From CAYQZD01 sp964421875 (GTDB taxonomy: Bacteria; Electryoneota; Tariuqbacteria; Tariuqbacterales; Tariuqbacteraceae), in the NCBI GenBank assembly GCA_964421875.1, contig CAYQZD010000010.1, positions 1-52,654 of the forward strand: DNA of 52,654 nucleotides. Reading direction: 5' to 3'. This document shows positions 29,402 to 36,908 of the stretch, piece by piece (positions within the stretch are counted from its first letter, which is position 1; each line of letters opens with the position of its first letter). The notes under the pieces were generated by a model that saw nothing but the letters and a program-made list of their open reading frames with translations, made no database searches and was not told the DNA's origin. The translations under genes were made by a program, and so were the position numbers.

Positions 29402-30760
29402 ATGACCGAACTGAACCGCCGCGACTTCCTCAAAAGCGCAGGTCTGCTGACCGGCGGAGCGCTGCTCGCGATGCCCGCTTTAGCCAATGAACCAGGAGGA
29501 CAACCCAATCCGGCAGACCCGGACAGCCGCGTACTGGTGGTCAGGGACAATGCCTGCACCAGCGGAATGAGCGTTAACGCCGACATCGTGCAAATCATCG
29601 TGGATAACGCCATCAAGCGCTACGCCGACATCTACAATCTGGGCGAGGCCTGGAGGTCGATATTCCCCGGAATTACCTCAAATTCCGTGATTGGGATAAA
29701 AGCAAACTGCATCAATTACCGCTGTTCTCCAAGACCGGAGACGGTGCAAGCCATTTTGAACGGACTAACCCAAATGCCGGTCGCCGGCGGATTCGATGTC
29801 AACAACGTCATCTTATGGGATCGCTCAAATTATGACCTGCAGCGCGCCGGATTCACCCTTAACACCGGCGCCACGGGGATGCGCTGTTTCGGCAATAACC
29901 AGAGCGGGATTGGTTATTCAAGCACTTATATCAACGTAAACGGTGTCTCCTCGCGCCCCTCCAGAATTATAACGGAGCACATCGACTATATGATTAATCT
30001 GGCGGTCATCAAAGACCACGGCGTGGCCGGAGCTACACTATGCCTCAAGAATCACTACGGTTCAGTCAACAATCCCGGAAGTCTGCATGGAAACGCCTGC
30101 GACCCCTACCTTCCAGCCTTGAACCAGCAAATCCGCGACCAGCTTGGAAACAAGGAGAAAATCCGCATCATCGACGCCATCTTTGGCATCAACTCCGGCG
30201 GACCCAGCGGTTCTATCGATTTCATTTACAACGGCGTCATCCTGGGGGAAGACATCGTGGCGGTCGACCGGGTGGGGCTGGATATACTGGTGGAAAACGG
30301 AATGACCCACGCCTACCAGGCGCACCACATTCAAACCGCTTCACAAGCCCCCTACAACCTGGGGAATTACGACCTCAGCCTGATTCAACGCATCGATGTT
30401 GTCAATCCCTCCGCCAATCCTCCCACGAACCTGACCGTGACCCTGTCTCCCCTTTCCAGCCCGGTGGTCATACCGGCGGCCGGGGGCGCCTTCGATTACC
30501 GGGTCAATGTGGTCAACAATGAATTGTTCGCCGTCAATTTCACCGGCTGGACGATGGTCCGGCTACCCAACGGCGAGATGTACGGCCCTATTCTGAACCG
30601 CGCGCTTCAAATTCCCGCCGGAGGAAGTATGGAACGAACCCTGACACAATCCGTGCCCGGAGGCGCTCCCGCAGGAGAATACCGCTATTTCGCCAGAGTA
30701 GGAGAATATCCCGACCAGGTCTGGCACGAAAGCGGTTTCAATTTCACCAAGCTGGCATAG
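29402..30760 (+). CDS. Tat-exported DUF362 protein with IPAxGG C-terminal domain
   Basis: A 452-residue protein. The N-terminus NRRDFLK followed by a hydrophobic stretch is a Tat signal. Residues about 40-335 are a DUF362 domain (motifs FPGITSNSVIGIKAN, RPETV, LKNHYGS, DAIFG, DRVGLDIL). Residues about 343-452 are the IPAxGG domain found in five other places in this window; it forms the extreme C-terminus and no T9SS domain follows. AAGGGGTG upstream of the ATG supports the start. It is paralogous to the gene at 36909-38225, which has the same body with a T9SS tail. Some DUF362 proteins carry iron-sulfur clusters, but no ferredoxin-type cysteine group is seen here, so its chemistry is open. 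Confidence 0.85.
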   Translation: MTELNRRDFLKSAGLLTGGALLAMPALANEPGGQPNPADPDSRVLVVRDNACTSGMSVNADIVQIIVDNAIKRYADIYNLGEAWRSIFPGITSNSVIGIKANCINYRCSPRPETVQAILNGLTQMPVAGGFDVNNVILWDRSNYDLQRAGFTLNTGATGMRCFGNNQSGIGYSSTYINVNGVSSRPSRIITEHIDYMINLAVIKDHGVAGATLCLKNHYGSVNNPGSLHGNACDPYLPALNQQIRDQLGNKEKIRIIDAIFGINSGGPSGSIDFIYNGVILGEDIVAVDRVGLDILVENGMTHAYQAHHIQTASQAPYNLGNYDLSLIQRIDVVNPSANPPTNLTVTLSPLSSPVVIPAAGGAFDYRVNVVNNELFAVNFTGWTMVRLPNGEMYGPILNRALQIPAGGSMERTLTQSVPGGAPAGEYRYFARVGEYPDQVWHESGFNFTKLA

Positions 30761-30828
30761 TTCCACGCTATTATAGTTGTATTTCGTGCAGCAGACTCTC
30801 GCACTATGCCAGATAATGCCCCATAATT

Positions 30829-30855
30829 GTCATTCCCGCGAAAGCGGGAATCCAG
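30829..30855. repeat. GTCATTCCC hairpin repeat
   Basis: ATTCCC, eight bases, then GGGAAT. Related copies are at 17361-17387, 36675-36701 and 38396-38422. The core has the same layout as the neisserial dRS3 repeat, though similar hairpins occur in many unrelated bacteria. Confidence 0.85.
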
Positions 30856-30873
30856 GGGCGGATTTTGGGGAGG

Positions 30874-30908
30874 ACTTGTTACTTGGCGCTTGAAACTTGA
30901 TACTTATC
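30874..30908. repeat. Period-7 tandem array (ACTTGAT type)
   Basis: Units ACTTGTT, ACTTGGC, GCTTGAA, ACTTGAT and ACTTATC in exact 7-bp phase, about 115 bp after the DUF362 gene. Confidence 0.7.
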
Positions 30909-30913
30909 AATCG

Positions 30914-31065
30914 TGGCGCAGGATTTCCGCAGTCTATCCTAAAATGTCATTGCGAGGACGCCGCAGGCGGACGAAGCAATCTATAAGACTATATTAATCA
31001 ATAAGATTGCTTCGCTTCGCTCACAATGACAGAATGAAATACTACTATTTTCAGACAGTCTCTCC
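30914..31065. repeat. Nested inverted-repeat element
   Basis: The inner part, 30945-31031, runs from TGTCATTGCGAG to CTCACAATGACA with long complementary arms and a short AT-rich centre. The outer arms are GCAGTCTATCCTAAAAT on the left and TTTTCAGACAGTCTC on the right. The left edge TGGCGCAGG is shared with 38302 and 47610. It fills most of the 342-bp gap 30761-31102 together with two other repeats. Confidence 0.75.
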
Positions 31066-31102
31066 ATAGCCGACACTAAATAAATTATGGTCGTATATTA
31101 AA

Positions 31103-31936
31103 ATGAGTGAATCAAAACCGGTTCTAAAAGACGCCAAGAAACTATTTAGAAAGTTAGGCGCATGCTCCAGCACTATGTACTATATTCTAAACCGCGAATT
31201 CGGTTATCAAAGTGAAACTGAAGTGCGCGCGGCGGAGCCCTTGGCGGGAGGGATAATGCAGTACGGATATCAATGCGGGATGCTATGGGGCGCTTCAATG
31301 GCGGTGGGAGCGGAAGCTTTTAGCAGATTCGAGAACCCCGGTCAAGCGACTGCGATAACAATAACGGCAACGCAAAACCTTATGGAATCATTTAAAAGCA
31401 GAACCGGCAGTATCGATTGCATCGATGTTACCGAATGTGATTGGCATAACAAACTGAGTGTTGCGAAATTCATGCTAACCGGAAAATTTTTATCCTGTTT
31501 TAAACTTATAGAAAAATGGGCTCCGGAAGCAATCCTAGCTGCTTATGAAGGATTGTCCCCGGAACAAACTGAGTTGCCTGAACAAGCGCTTAGCTGCGCT
31601 TCCGAAACCGCTAAAAAAATGGGCGCCAGCGATGAACAAGCGCTTATTGTAGCTGGATTCGCCGGAGGTATGGGGTTGCAAAACAGCGCTTGCGGCGCTT
31701 TAGGCGCAGCGATATGGCTAAAAACTCTCGCCTGGCGTAGTGAAGAAGAGAAGAAGAAATTCGTGCTCTCCAATCCTTATGCGGAAAAGACCTTGGAAGC
31801 CTTCCAAAATGCCGCTGATTTTGAATTTCAATGTGATAAAATTTCCGGACAGAGCTTTAAGACGATAGATGAACATACGGAATTTATTAGGAACGGCGGA
31901 TGCGGTGAACTGATTAACGCAGTCGCGCAATCATAA
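31103..31936 (+). CDS. Tandem C_GCAxxG_C_C-like family protein
   Basis: A 277-residue cytoplasmic protein resembling the C_GCAxxG_C_C family (PF09719), whose members are about 120-150 residues, often have conserved cysteines and are proposed to be redox-active. Two family-like halves are visible. The first has LGACSS, then GGIMQYGYQCGMLWGA, then IDCIDVTECDW. The second has ALSCASE, then GGMGLQNSACGALGAA, then a late FQCDKI and NGGCGE. The protein is thus about twice the usual length, apparently a duplication. No strong ribosome-binding site precedes the ATG. A remnant of an oxidoreductase gene begins 10 bp after its stop. Activity is unknown. Confidence 0.75.
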   Translation: MSESKPVLKDAKKLFRKLGACSSTMYYILNREFGYQSETEVRAAEPLAGGIMQYGYQCGMLWGASMAVGAEAFSRFENPGQATAITITATQNLMESFKSRTGSIDCIDVTECDWHNKLSVAKFMLTGKFLSCFKLIEKWAPEAILAAYEGLSPEQTELPEQALSCASETAKKMGASDEQALIVAGFAGGMGLQNSACGALGAAIWLKTLAWRSEEEKKKFVLSNPYAEKTLEAFQNAADFEFQCDKISGQSFKTIDEHTEFIRNGGCGELINAVAQS

Positions 31937-31945
31937 ATATTTATA

Positions 31946-32073
31946 GGAAAGATAAAACCGGTCATAGACAACTGCTATCCCCTGGAACAGTCTGCCGAAG
32001 CGCACAGGATATCGAAGCAGGACACAAAAAGGGAAATGTAGTCATAACTGTGGAACATAATGACAAAACCTGA
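31946..32073 (+). pseudogene. 3' remnant of a second MDR oxidoreductase gene
   Basis: This stretch matches the last about 41 codons of the intact oxidoreductase gene at 32579-33556. It translates as GKIKPVIDNCYPLEQSAEAH, where the intact protein has GKLKSVIDRSYPLEQTAEAH. A one-base deletion after this point then shifts frame, and in the shifted frame the match continues to the same terminal codons (GNVVIT in the intact gene) and a TGA at 32071-32073. No start or upstream part of the copy is present. Confidence 0.85.
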
Positions 32074-32188
32074 CTAAACGATGCACACATCCCGATATTC
32101 GCCGCATTTCATAGCGGCTAATGAGCTTGATTAAAGGATTATTATACTAAAGCATTGATAGAGTCAAAACATATACAAGGATAGACCA

Positions 32189-32527
32189 ATGGAGAATATT
32201 TTCCCGGAACCGATTAGAAAATTACCGCAAGCTGATATCCCATTAGAAGGTTTGACGGCATATTTATCACAATCGAATACTCATCAAACTCTTTATATGC
32301 AGTTTGAGAAAACTGTTGAGTTACCGGAACATGCGCACGCTGACCAAATTGGTTTTATTTTAGAAGGAACAATTGAATTGGAAATTGCAGGGAATAAACA
32401 GATTTTCAAAAAAGGTCAAAGATACCATATACCAGCCGGAGTAAAGCATTCAGCAAAAATTTATGCAGGCTACGCCGATATAACAGTTTTCATGGAAAAA
32501 GACAGATACAAGGTGAAGAAGAGGTAA
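32189..32527 (+). CDS. Small cupin-domain protein
   Basis: A 112-residue single-domain cupin. The first cupin motif is HAHADQIGFILEGTIELEI (histidines near residues 50-52) and the second is YHIPAGVKHSA. Metal binding is likely through the histidines. AAGGA about 7 nt before the ATG gives a good ribosome-binding site. It lies between the oxidoreductase remnant and the intact oxidoreductase gene, 51 bp before the latter. Cupins of this size serve as isomerases, small dioxygenases or sensors, and nothing here selects among them. Confidence 0.85.
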   Translation: MENIFPEPIRKLPQADIPLEGLTAYLSQSNTHQTLYMQFEKTVELPEHAHADQIGFILEGTIELEIAGNKQIFKKGQRYHIPAGVKHSAKIYAGYADITVFMEKDRYKVKKR

Positions 32528-32578
32528 TTGGTCTCATCCTAAAATGGAAAGACTTAAATAAACCCTGGTAGAACACCA

Positions 32579-33556
32579 ATGAAAGCGATTGTATGCGAAA
32601 AATACGGCCCGCCGGAGGTTCTCCGGTTAAAAGAGGTGGAAAAGCCTATACCTAAAGATAATGAAGCGCTGATTAAAATACACGCCGCCACGGTAACGTA
32701 TGGGGATGTGAGACTTCGAAGCTGCAACTGGGCTCCCTGGTTCCGGCTCCCCGCGCTTATAATGTTTGGTTTCTTAAAACCAAGGAAACCTATACCGGGG
32801 AATGAACTCGCCGGGGAGATTGAAGCCGCAGGTAAAGATGTGAAGCGGTTTAAGATAGGCGACCGGATTTACGGTATTATCTGGAAAGTGAGTTTTGGCG
32901 GCGCTAACGCCGAGTACATCTGCCTGCCTGAAAACGAAGTGGCGATAAAACCGGCCAATATGACCTATGAGGAAGCCGCCGCCGTTCCCATTGGAGGACT
33001 GACCGCTTTGGTTCTGCTCAGAAAGGGAAAAATCCGCAGCGGACAAAAAGTCCTTATCTATGGCGCTTCAGGAAGCGTGGGCACATTTGCAGTCCAGCTT
33101 GCCAAATACTTTGGGTCGGAAGTTACCGGGGTGTGCAGTTCTGCGAATATGGAGATGGTGAAAACTCTGGGAGCCGATAAGGTCATCGATTATACCAAAG
33201 AGGATTTTACCGAGAGCGGCCAGACCTACGATATAATTTTCGATACAGTAATAAAAACTTCGTTTTCAAGTTGTAAAAGTTCATTGAAATCACGAGGAAT
33301 CTTTATTACAGTTGATTACCCTATTCTTCTATCGCTATGGACTTCTATATTTTGTAGTAGGAAAGTAATATTTGGCATAGCAAATAAGATTGAGGATTTG
33401 ACTTTCCTCAGAGAGCTTATCGAAGCGGGAAAACTAAAATCTGTCATTGATAGAAGCTACCCCTTGGAACAGACTGCCGAAGCTCACAAGTATGTCGAAG
33501 CGGGACACAAGAAGGGGAATGTGGTCATAACTGTGGGACATAGCGATAAAACCTGA
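32579..33556 (+). CDS. Zinc-independent MDR family NAD(P)-dependent oxidoreductase
   Basis: A 325-residue medium-chain dehydrogenase/reductase of the quinone oxidoreductase type. The N-terminal GroES-like domain includes MKAIVCEKYGPPEVL and PGNELAGEIEAAG. The Rossmann domain has YGASGSVGTFAVQLAK. The catalytic and structural zinc cysteines of alcohol dehydrogenases are absent, as usual for NADPH:quinone reductases. It is full length for the family. A decayed second copy of its 3' end lies 500 bp upstream (31946-32073). The substrate is unknown. Confidence 0.88.
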   Translation: MKAIVCEKYGPPEVLRLKEVEKPIPKDNEALIKIHAATVTYGDVRLRSCNWAPWFRLPALIMFGFLKPRKPIPGNELAGEIEAAGKDVKRFKIGDRIYGIIWKVSFGGANAEYICLPENEVAIKPANMTYEEAAAVPIGGLTALVLLRKGKIRSGQKVLIYGASGSVGTFAVQLAKYFGSEVTGVCSSANMEMVKTLGADKVIDYTKEDFTESGQTYDIIFDTVIKTSFSSCKSSLKSRGIFITVDYPILLSLWTSIFCSRKVIFGIANKIEDLTFLRELIEAGKLKSVIDRSYPLEQTAEAHKYVEAGHKKGNVVITVGHSDKT

Positions 33557-33599
33557 AATGGAAACTGAATAAATAGAGCTTTAAAAGGAGGAAATACTG

Positions 33600-33782
33600 A
33601 TGGATAAAACCAAAAAAGATAGCGACATAAGCTCTTGGGCTATTGGCGGAACCACACTGATAGGTATCGGTGTTGGATTTTTCTTCTTAAGGGTTAATCC
33701 TCTGGCGTTCGTCGCCTGCATACTGATTGGAATTGGCGCAGGTCTGGTGATAACAGCCATCATTTCAAGCTTCAATAGATAA
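33600..33782 (+). CDS. Small two-helix membrane protein
   Basis: A 60-residue protein with a charged N-terminus (MDKTKKDSD) and two hydrophobic segments (about 13-30 and 35-55) joined by a short loop with proline. A strong AAAAGGAGG ribosome-binding site precedes the ATG by 7 nt, which makes it a convincing gene despite its size. It is 43 bp after the oxidoreductase and 21 bp before the LamG gene. I do not recognise the family. Confidence 0.7.
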   Translation: MDKTKKDSDISSWAIGGTTLIGIGVGFFFLRVNPLAFVACILIGIGAGLVITAIISSFNR

Positions 33783-33803
33783 CAGCAAAGGAAACACCGC
33801 AAT

Positions 33804-35615
33804 ATGAAACCTATCCTGCTGCTTGGATTAATCATCCCCTTCGCCGCCTTGGCTCAAGATTATTCCCTGCAATTCGACGCCGCGAGCCGGGTGGAGACCG
33901 CTGACAATCCGGTGTTGAACCCGGATTACATTACCGTCGAACTCTGGGTGAAACCCGGTATTCCCCAACCCGGCGACTCGGCGGAGCAGATACTGCTGCA
34001 AAAGGGCGGCGGCGCTGAAACACAGTATTCTCTCTTCCTGTCCCGGCTCAAACCGGAAATATCCGCCTTGTTTCAGGGGAATATCGTTTACGGACTGCAA
34101 TTGAACACTGAACTTAAGCCCCTGCTCTGGCATCATCTCGCCTTCACCTACGACGGGAATCACCTCTATCTGTCCGTAAACGGGGCGAACGAACCGCTTA
34201 GACCCATACAGTCAAGCCTGATGCCGGGAACAGGGATGGTCTTCATCGGCGGCGACACTTCAGGGAACAATTTCCGGGGCAATATCGACGGCGCCAGGAT
34301 TTCCGCGGGAGCCCGCTACGCCGGGAGTTTCGACCCCTTCACCGGCGATATGAACGGCATTCTCCCCTTCGATCGGGAAATCTCCGCCTGGCATTACGGA
34401 GACGGGATGTTCGACCATATGGAAGCGGACGATTCCACCTCGCTCTACCTCATAATCGACGGGGCGGCGGAAATCTACCTGGACTACAACTTCCAATACG
34501 CCATCTATCAAATGTATTACGAGCTGGGAGGCGCGCAGAGAGACTTAATTTACTGGCTCACCGACCAGGGGGATTCTGCCAACGCCGCCGGGCTCTACCA
34601 CGACCAACGGATAGCGGTCGGCGAATACCGGATGCTCCAGGGTATCGGCGATGCAGCGCGGCTGGACACCAGCCTGCTCTTCGATATCGCGCTCGATATG
34701 TATTACGGCAGGTATTATTTATCGGTCACCACGGGTCAGGCCGGAAATCCTCAAGCGGCCGCCAGGACCTTGATGGACTTCGCGGAAAACTCGGCGCGAG
34801 CGATGAGGTTCCTGCGGGCGCAGGATACGGACTCCTCCGTTGCGCTCTGGTACATGTTTTCCGAAGGCGCCGGTTCGACTGCATATGACAGCAGTCATTA
34901 CGGCAACAACGGAACTATCATCGGCGCCGCCTGGGACCAAGGCTTCGATTTCACCTATCCCTTCTATATTGTGTCGGCAATTGCCAGCGACGGCGATGTT
35001 GTCCTGCCGGGAATCGACGATGACGATTATGTGACCCTGCGCTTCAACATATTGTTCACCGACCCGCCGCAAATCGCCGCCGCAGAACTCGACTCACTGC
35101 TAACGTTATCCGGAGGCGGCTCCTGGCTGTCCGGCAGCGGCGCCGCCGGGGAAATCATCTGGACCGAATCGGATTCCGGGCACATCCTGCGCGTAAACCT
35201 ATCCACCACAGGAGGCGCACCCACCATCGCCCCCGGCGACACGATTTTCCCGCGGGGGATTTTCAACGCGGCGGGAAAAGAGATTGAATCCCTCGCCGCG
35301 CTCTGGGGCGCATTCGGACCTTCGGGAGTAGGCAATCCCACGCCTCGACCGGCGGATATAAGCATATCTCCTCCATACCCCAATCCCTTCAACTGCGAGA
35401 CGGAATTCAAGGTGAGGGTGGATGGCAAGCCGGAAACGGTGACGCTGGAGGTGTTCAATCTGCTGGGAGAACGAGTGGAGCGGAAGATTTTCCGGGAGGT
35501 GTCCGGCGCACTAACGGTCCGCTGGGATGCGGAACAGGCAGCTTCAGGCCTCTATTTCGCCAAAATCACCGCCGGGAAAACCGGGTGCGTAAAGAAACTG
35601 GTATTGATGAAGTAA
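33804..35615 (+). CDS. Secreted LamG protein with inserted DUF6599-like domain and T9SS tail
   Basis: A 603-residue exported protein with a signal peptide of about 17 residues ending ALAQ. Residues about 20-170 form a LamG/concanavalin-like domain (DYITVELWVKP, WHHLAFTYDG). Residues about 185-345 resemble DUF6599 (LYLIIDGAAEIYLDYNFQ, WLTDQGDSANAAGLYHDQ) and are homologous to the whole lipoprotein encoded at 35736. After it comes VALWYMFSEGAGSTAYDSS, a phrase that in LamG proteins usually follows directly on the LamG domain, so the DUF6599-like part looks inserted there. Residues about 518-603 are the T9SS sorting domain (YPNPFN). AAAGGA precedes the start. It probably acts at the cell surface; the ligand is unknown. 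Confidence 0.82.
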   Translation: MKPILLLGLIIPFAALAQDYSLQFDAASRVETADNPVLNPDYITVELWVKPGIPQPGDSAEQILLQKGGGAETQYSLFLSRLKPEISALFQGNIVYGLQLNTELKPLLWHHLAFTYDGNHLYLSVNGANEPLRPIQSSLMPGTGMVFIGGDTSGNNFRGNIDGARISAGARYAGSFDPFTGDMNGILPFDREISAWHYGDGMFDHMEADDSTSLYLIIDGAAEIYLDYNFQYAIYQMYYELGGAQRDLIYWLTDQGDSANAAGLYHDQRIAVGEYRMLQGIGDAARLDTSLLFDIALDMYYGRYYLSVTTGQAGNPQAAARTLMDFAENSARAMRFLRAQDTDSSVALWYMFSEGAGSTAYDSSHYGNNGTIIGAAWDQGFDFTYPFYIVSAIASDGDVVLPGIDDDDYVTLRFNILFTDPPQIAAAELDSLLTLSGGGSWLSGSGAAGEIIWTESDSGHILRVNLSTTGGAPTIAPGDTIFPRGIFNAAGKEIESLAALWGAFGPSGVGNPTPRPADISISPPYPNPFNCETEFKVRVDGKPETVTLEVFNLLGERVERKIFREVSGALTVRWDAEQAASGLYFAKITAGKTGCVKKLVLMK

Positions 35616-35735
35616 TCCGCCGGTGAAAAACAAACCGGAATAACTATTCAAACAGTATTGTATCTTTAACGGATAGTTGAATCAGCGAAACAAACATCGA
35701 CTATACGCGTCTATTGAAAAACTTCGAGGCTTAAA

Positions 35736-36311
35736 ATGACTTCTTCCGCTTTGAAAACACTGATTGCGATAACGATAATCAGCAATTCGTTGATATTGCT
35801 GACCTCCTGCGAAAAAGAGAAAAATCCCACCGGTTCCTCTGCGGTGCCGGCTGACTTTCTGCCCAAGAATGACGACATCCAGGGCTGGAACAAAGGTGAC
35901 GGTCAGGACGATTACCGCGAAGCCACCGACTATTCCTCACTTTATGATATTATCGACGGGGGAGCCGAGGTTTACATAAATCACGGTTTCATCGAAGGCG
36001 TTCATCAGAATTATTATGGCAGCATCCAGAGCAGCAGCAAGACGCTGCAACTATTAATATACGATATGGGGGATTCCACCAACGCTTACAACCTGTATCA
36101 CGACCCTGCCATAATCCCGACTTCCCATTCCACGCAGGATTTCGGCGATGAGGCGCGGTTGGACGAGGGGGCTTTGTTCGACTATGCGCTCGACTTCCGC
36201 CTGGATAAATACTACGTGGAATTGACCTTGAACAAGGAGGGTAATGAAGTGGAAGCCCTGCAGGTGCTGCGTCAGTTCGCACTGGCGGTGGAGTCCAATA
36301 TGGAAAATTGA
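35736..36311 (+). CDS. DUF6599-like lipoprotein
   Basis: A 191-residue exported protein. A signal peptide ending LLTSC is a lipobox, with cysteine near residue 25 as the lipidation site. The mature part is almost entirely one DUF6599-like domain: GWNKGDG, YDIIDGGAEVYINHGF, MGDSTNAYNLYHD, FGDEARLDEGALFDYAL. The same domain forms the centre of the preceding LamG protein (about 185-345 there). GAGG lies 6 nt before the ATG. It sits between a LamG/DUF6599 gene and a DUF362 gene, which suggests these families work in one surface process, but what that is cannot be read from the sequence. Confidence 0.83.
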   Translation: MTSSALKTLIAITIISNSLILLTSCEKEKNPTGSSAVPADFLPKNDDIQGWNKGDGQDDYREATDYSSLYDIIDGGAEVYINHGFIEGVHQNYYGSIQSSSKTLQLLIYDMGDSTNAYNLYHDPAIIPTSHSTQDFGDEARLDEGALFDYALDFRLDKYYVELTLNKEGNEVEALQVLRQFALAVESNMEN

Positions 36312-36333
36312 ATCCGCCCGAGCAAGCGTTCCG

Positions 36334-36870
36334 GATGATGATGATGATGAAGATGAGGGCGATGCGTTTGAAATCCCCCGCCGCCGCTCCCGGTTTTTTA
36401 TAAGCCCCCTCTCAGGTAATATGCGAATTTGCTGAACATTTGTCAAGTTATTGGGGTAAAAAATAAGTTTATACTTAGAGCTTACGCTTGCAGGCCCGGG
36501 CGATTTTGCGAAAAAAGGGTTTACAGCAGGGTAAATAGCAGGTCTCCGCTTCGCTAAGGACCTTACATAGCAGTGAATCACCCGATTACTTCGTCCGCCT
36601 TTAGCGTCCTCGCAATGACATTCTCGGACTGACTGGTTAGCAAGAGTCCGGTAACTAACACAATTACAGAAGGATGGATTCCCACTTTCGCGGGAATGAC
36701 AAATTAGGAGTATTCTCGGACAAGCTACGGATAGTCGACAGCACTGATGCAGGGGGAAAGCCGCCGGGTGCGGGGACTCTGCGGCACAATAAAGATTGCT
36801 TCGTCCGCCTACGGCATCCTCGCAATGAGAGGTGGCGGTCTGCATTCCCACACGGGAGCGTGGGAACGAG
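36334..36870. repeat. Repeat-dense intergenic region
   Basis: The 597-bp gap 36312-36908 has no gene I can support. It contains a GAT trinucleotide run (36334-36357), a CAGGTCTCCGCTTCGCTAAG piece also found inverted at 50980, two GATTnCTTCGTCCGCC...CGCAATGA pieces (36583-36620 and 36793-36830; others at 41803-41840), a GTCATTCCC hairpin in reverse (36675-36701), and a TTCCCAC/GTGGGAA hairpin (36841-36870). Confidence 0.75.
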
Positions 36871-36908
36871 GATATAAAGCGTATTTAGAAATATAAGAGC
36901 GATTTTTT

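Noticed and set aside
36054..36851. 265-residue minus-strand open frame
   Set aside because: It overlaps the DUF6599 lipoprotein gene and crosses several dispersed repeats.
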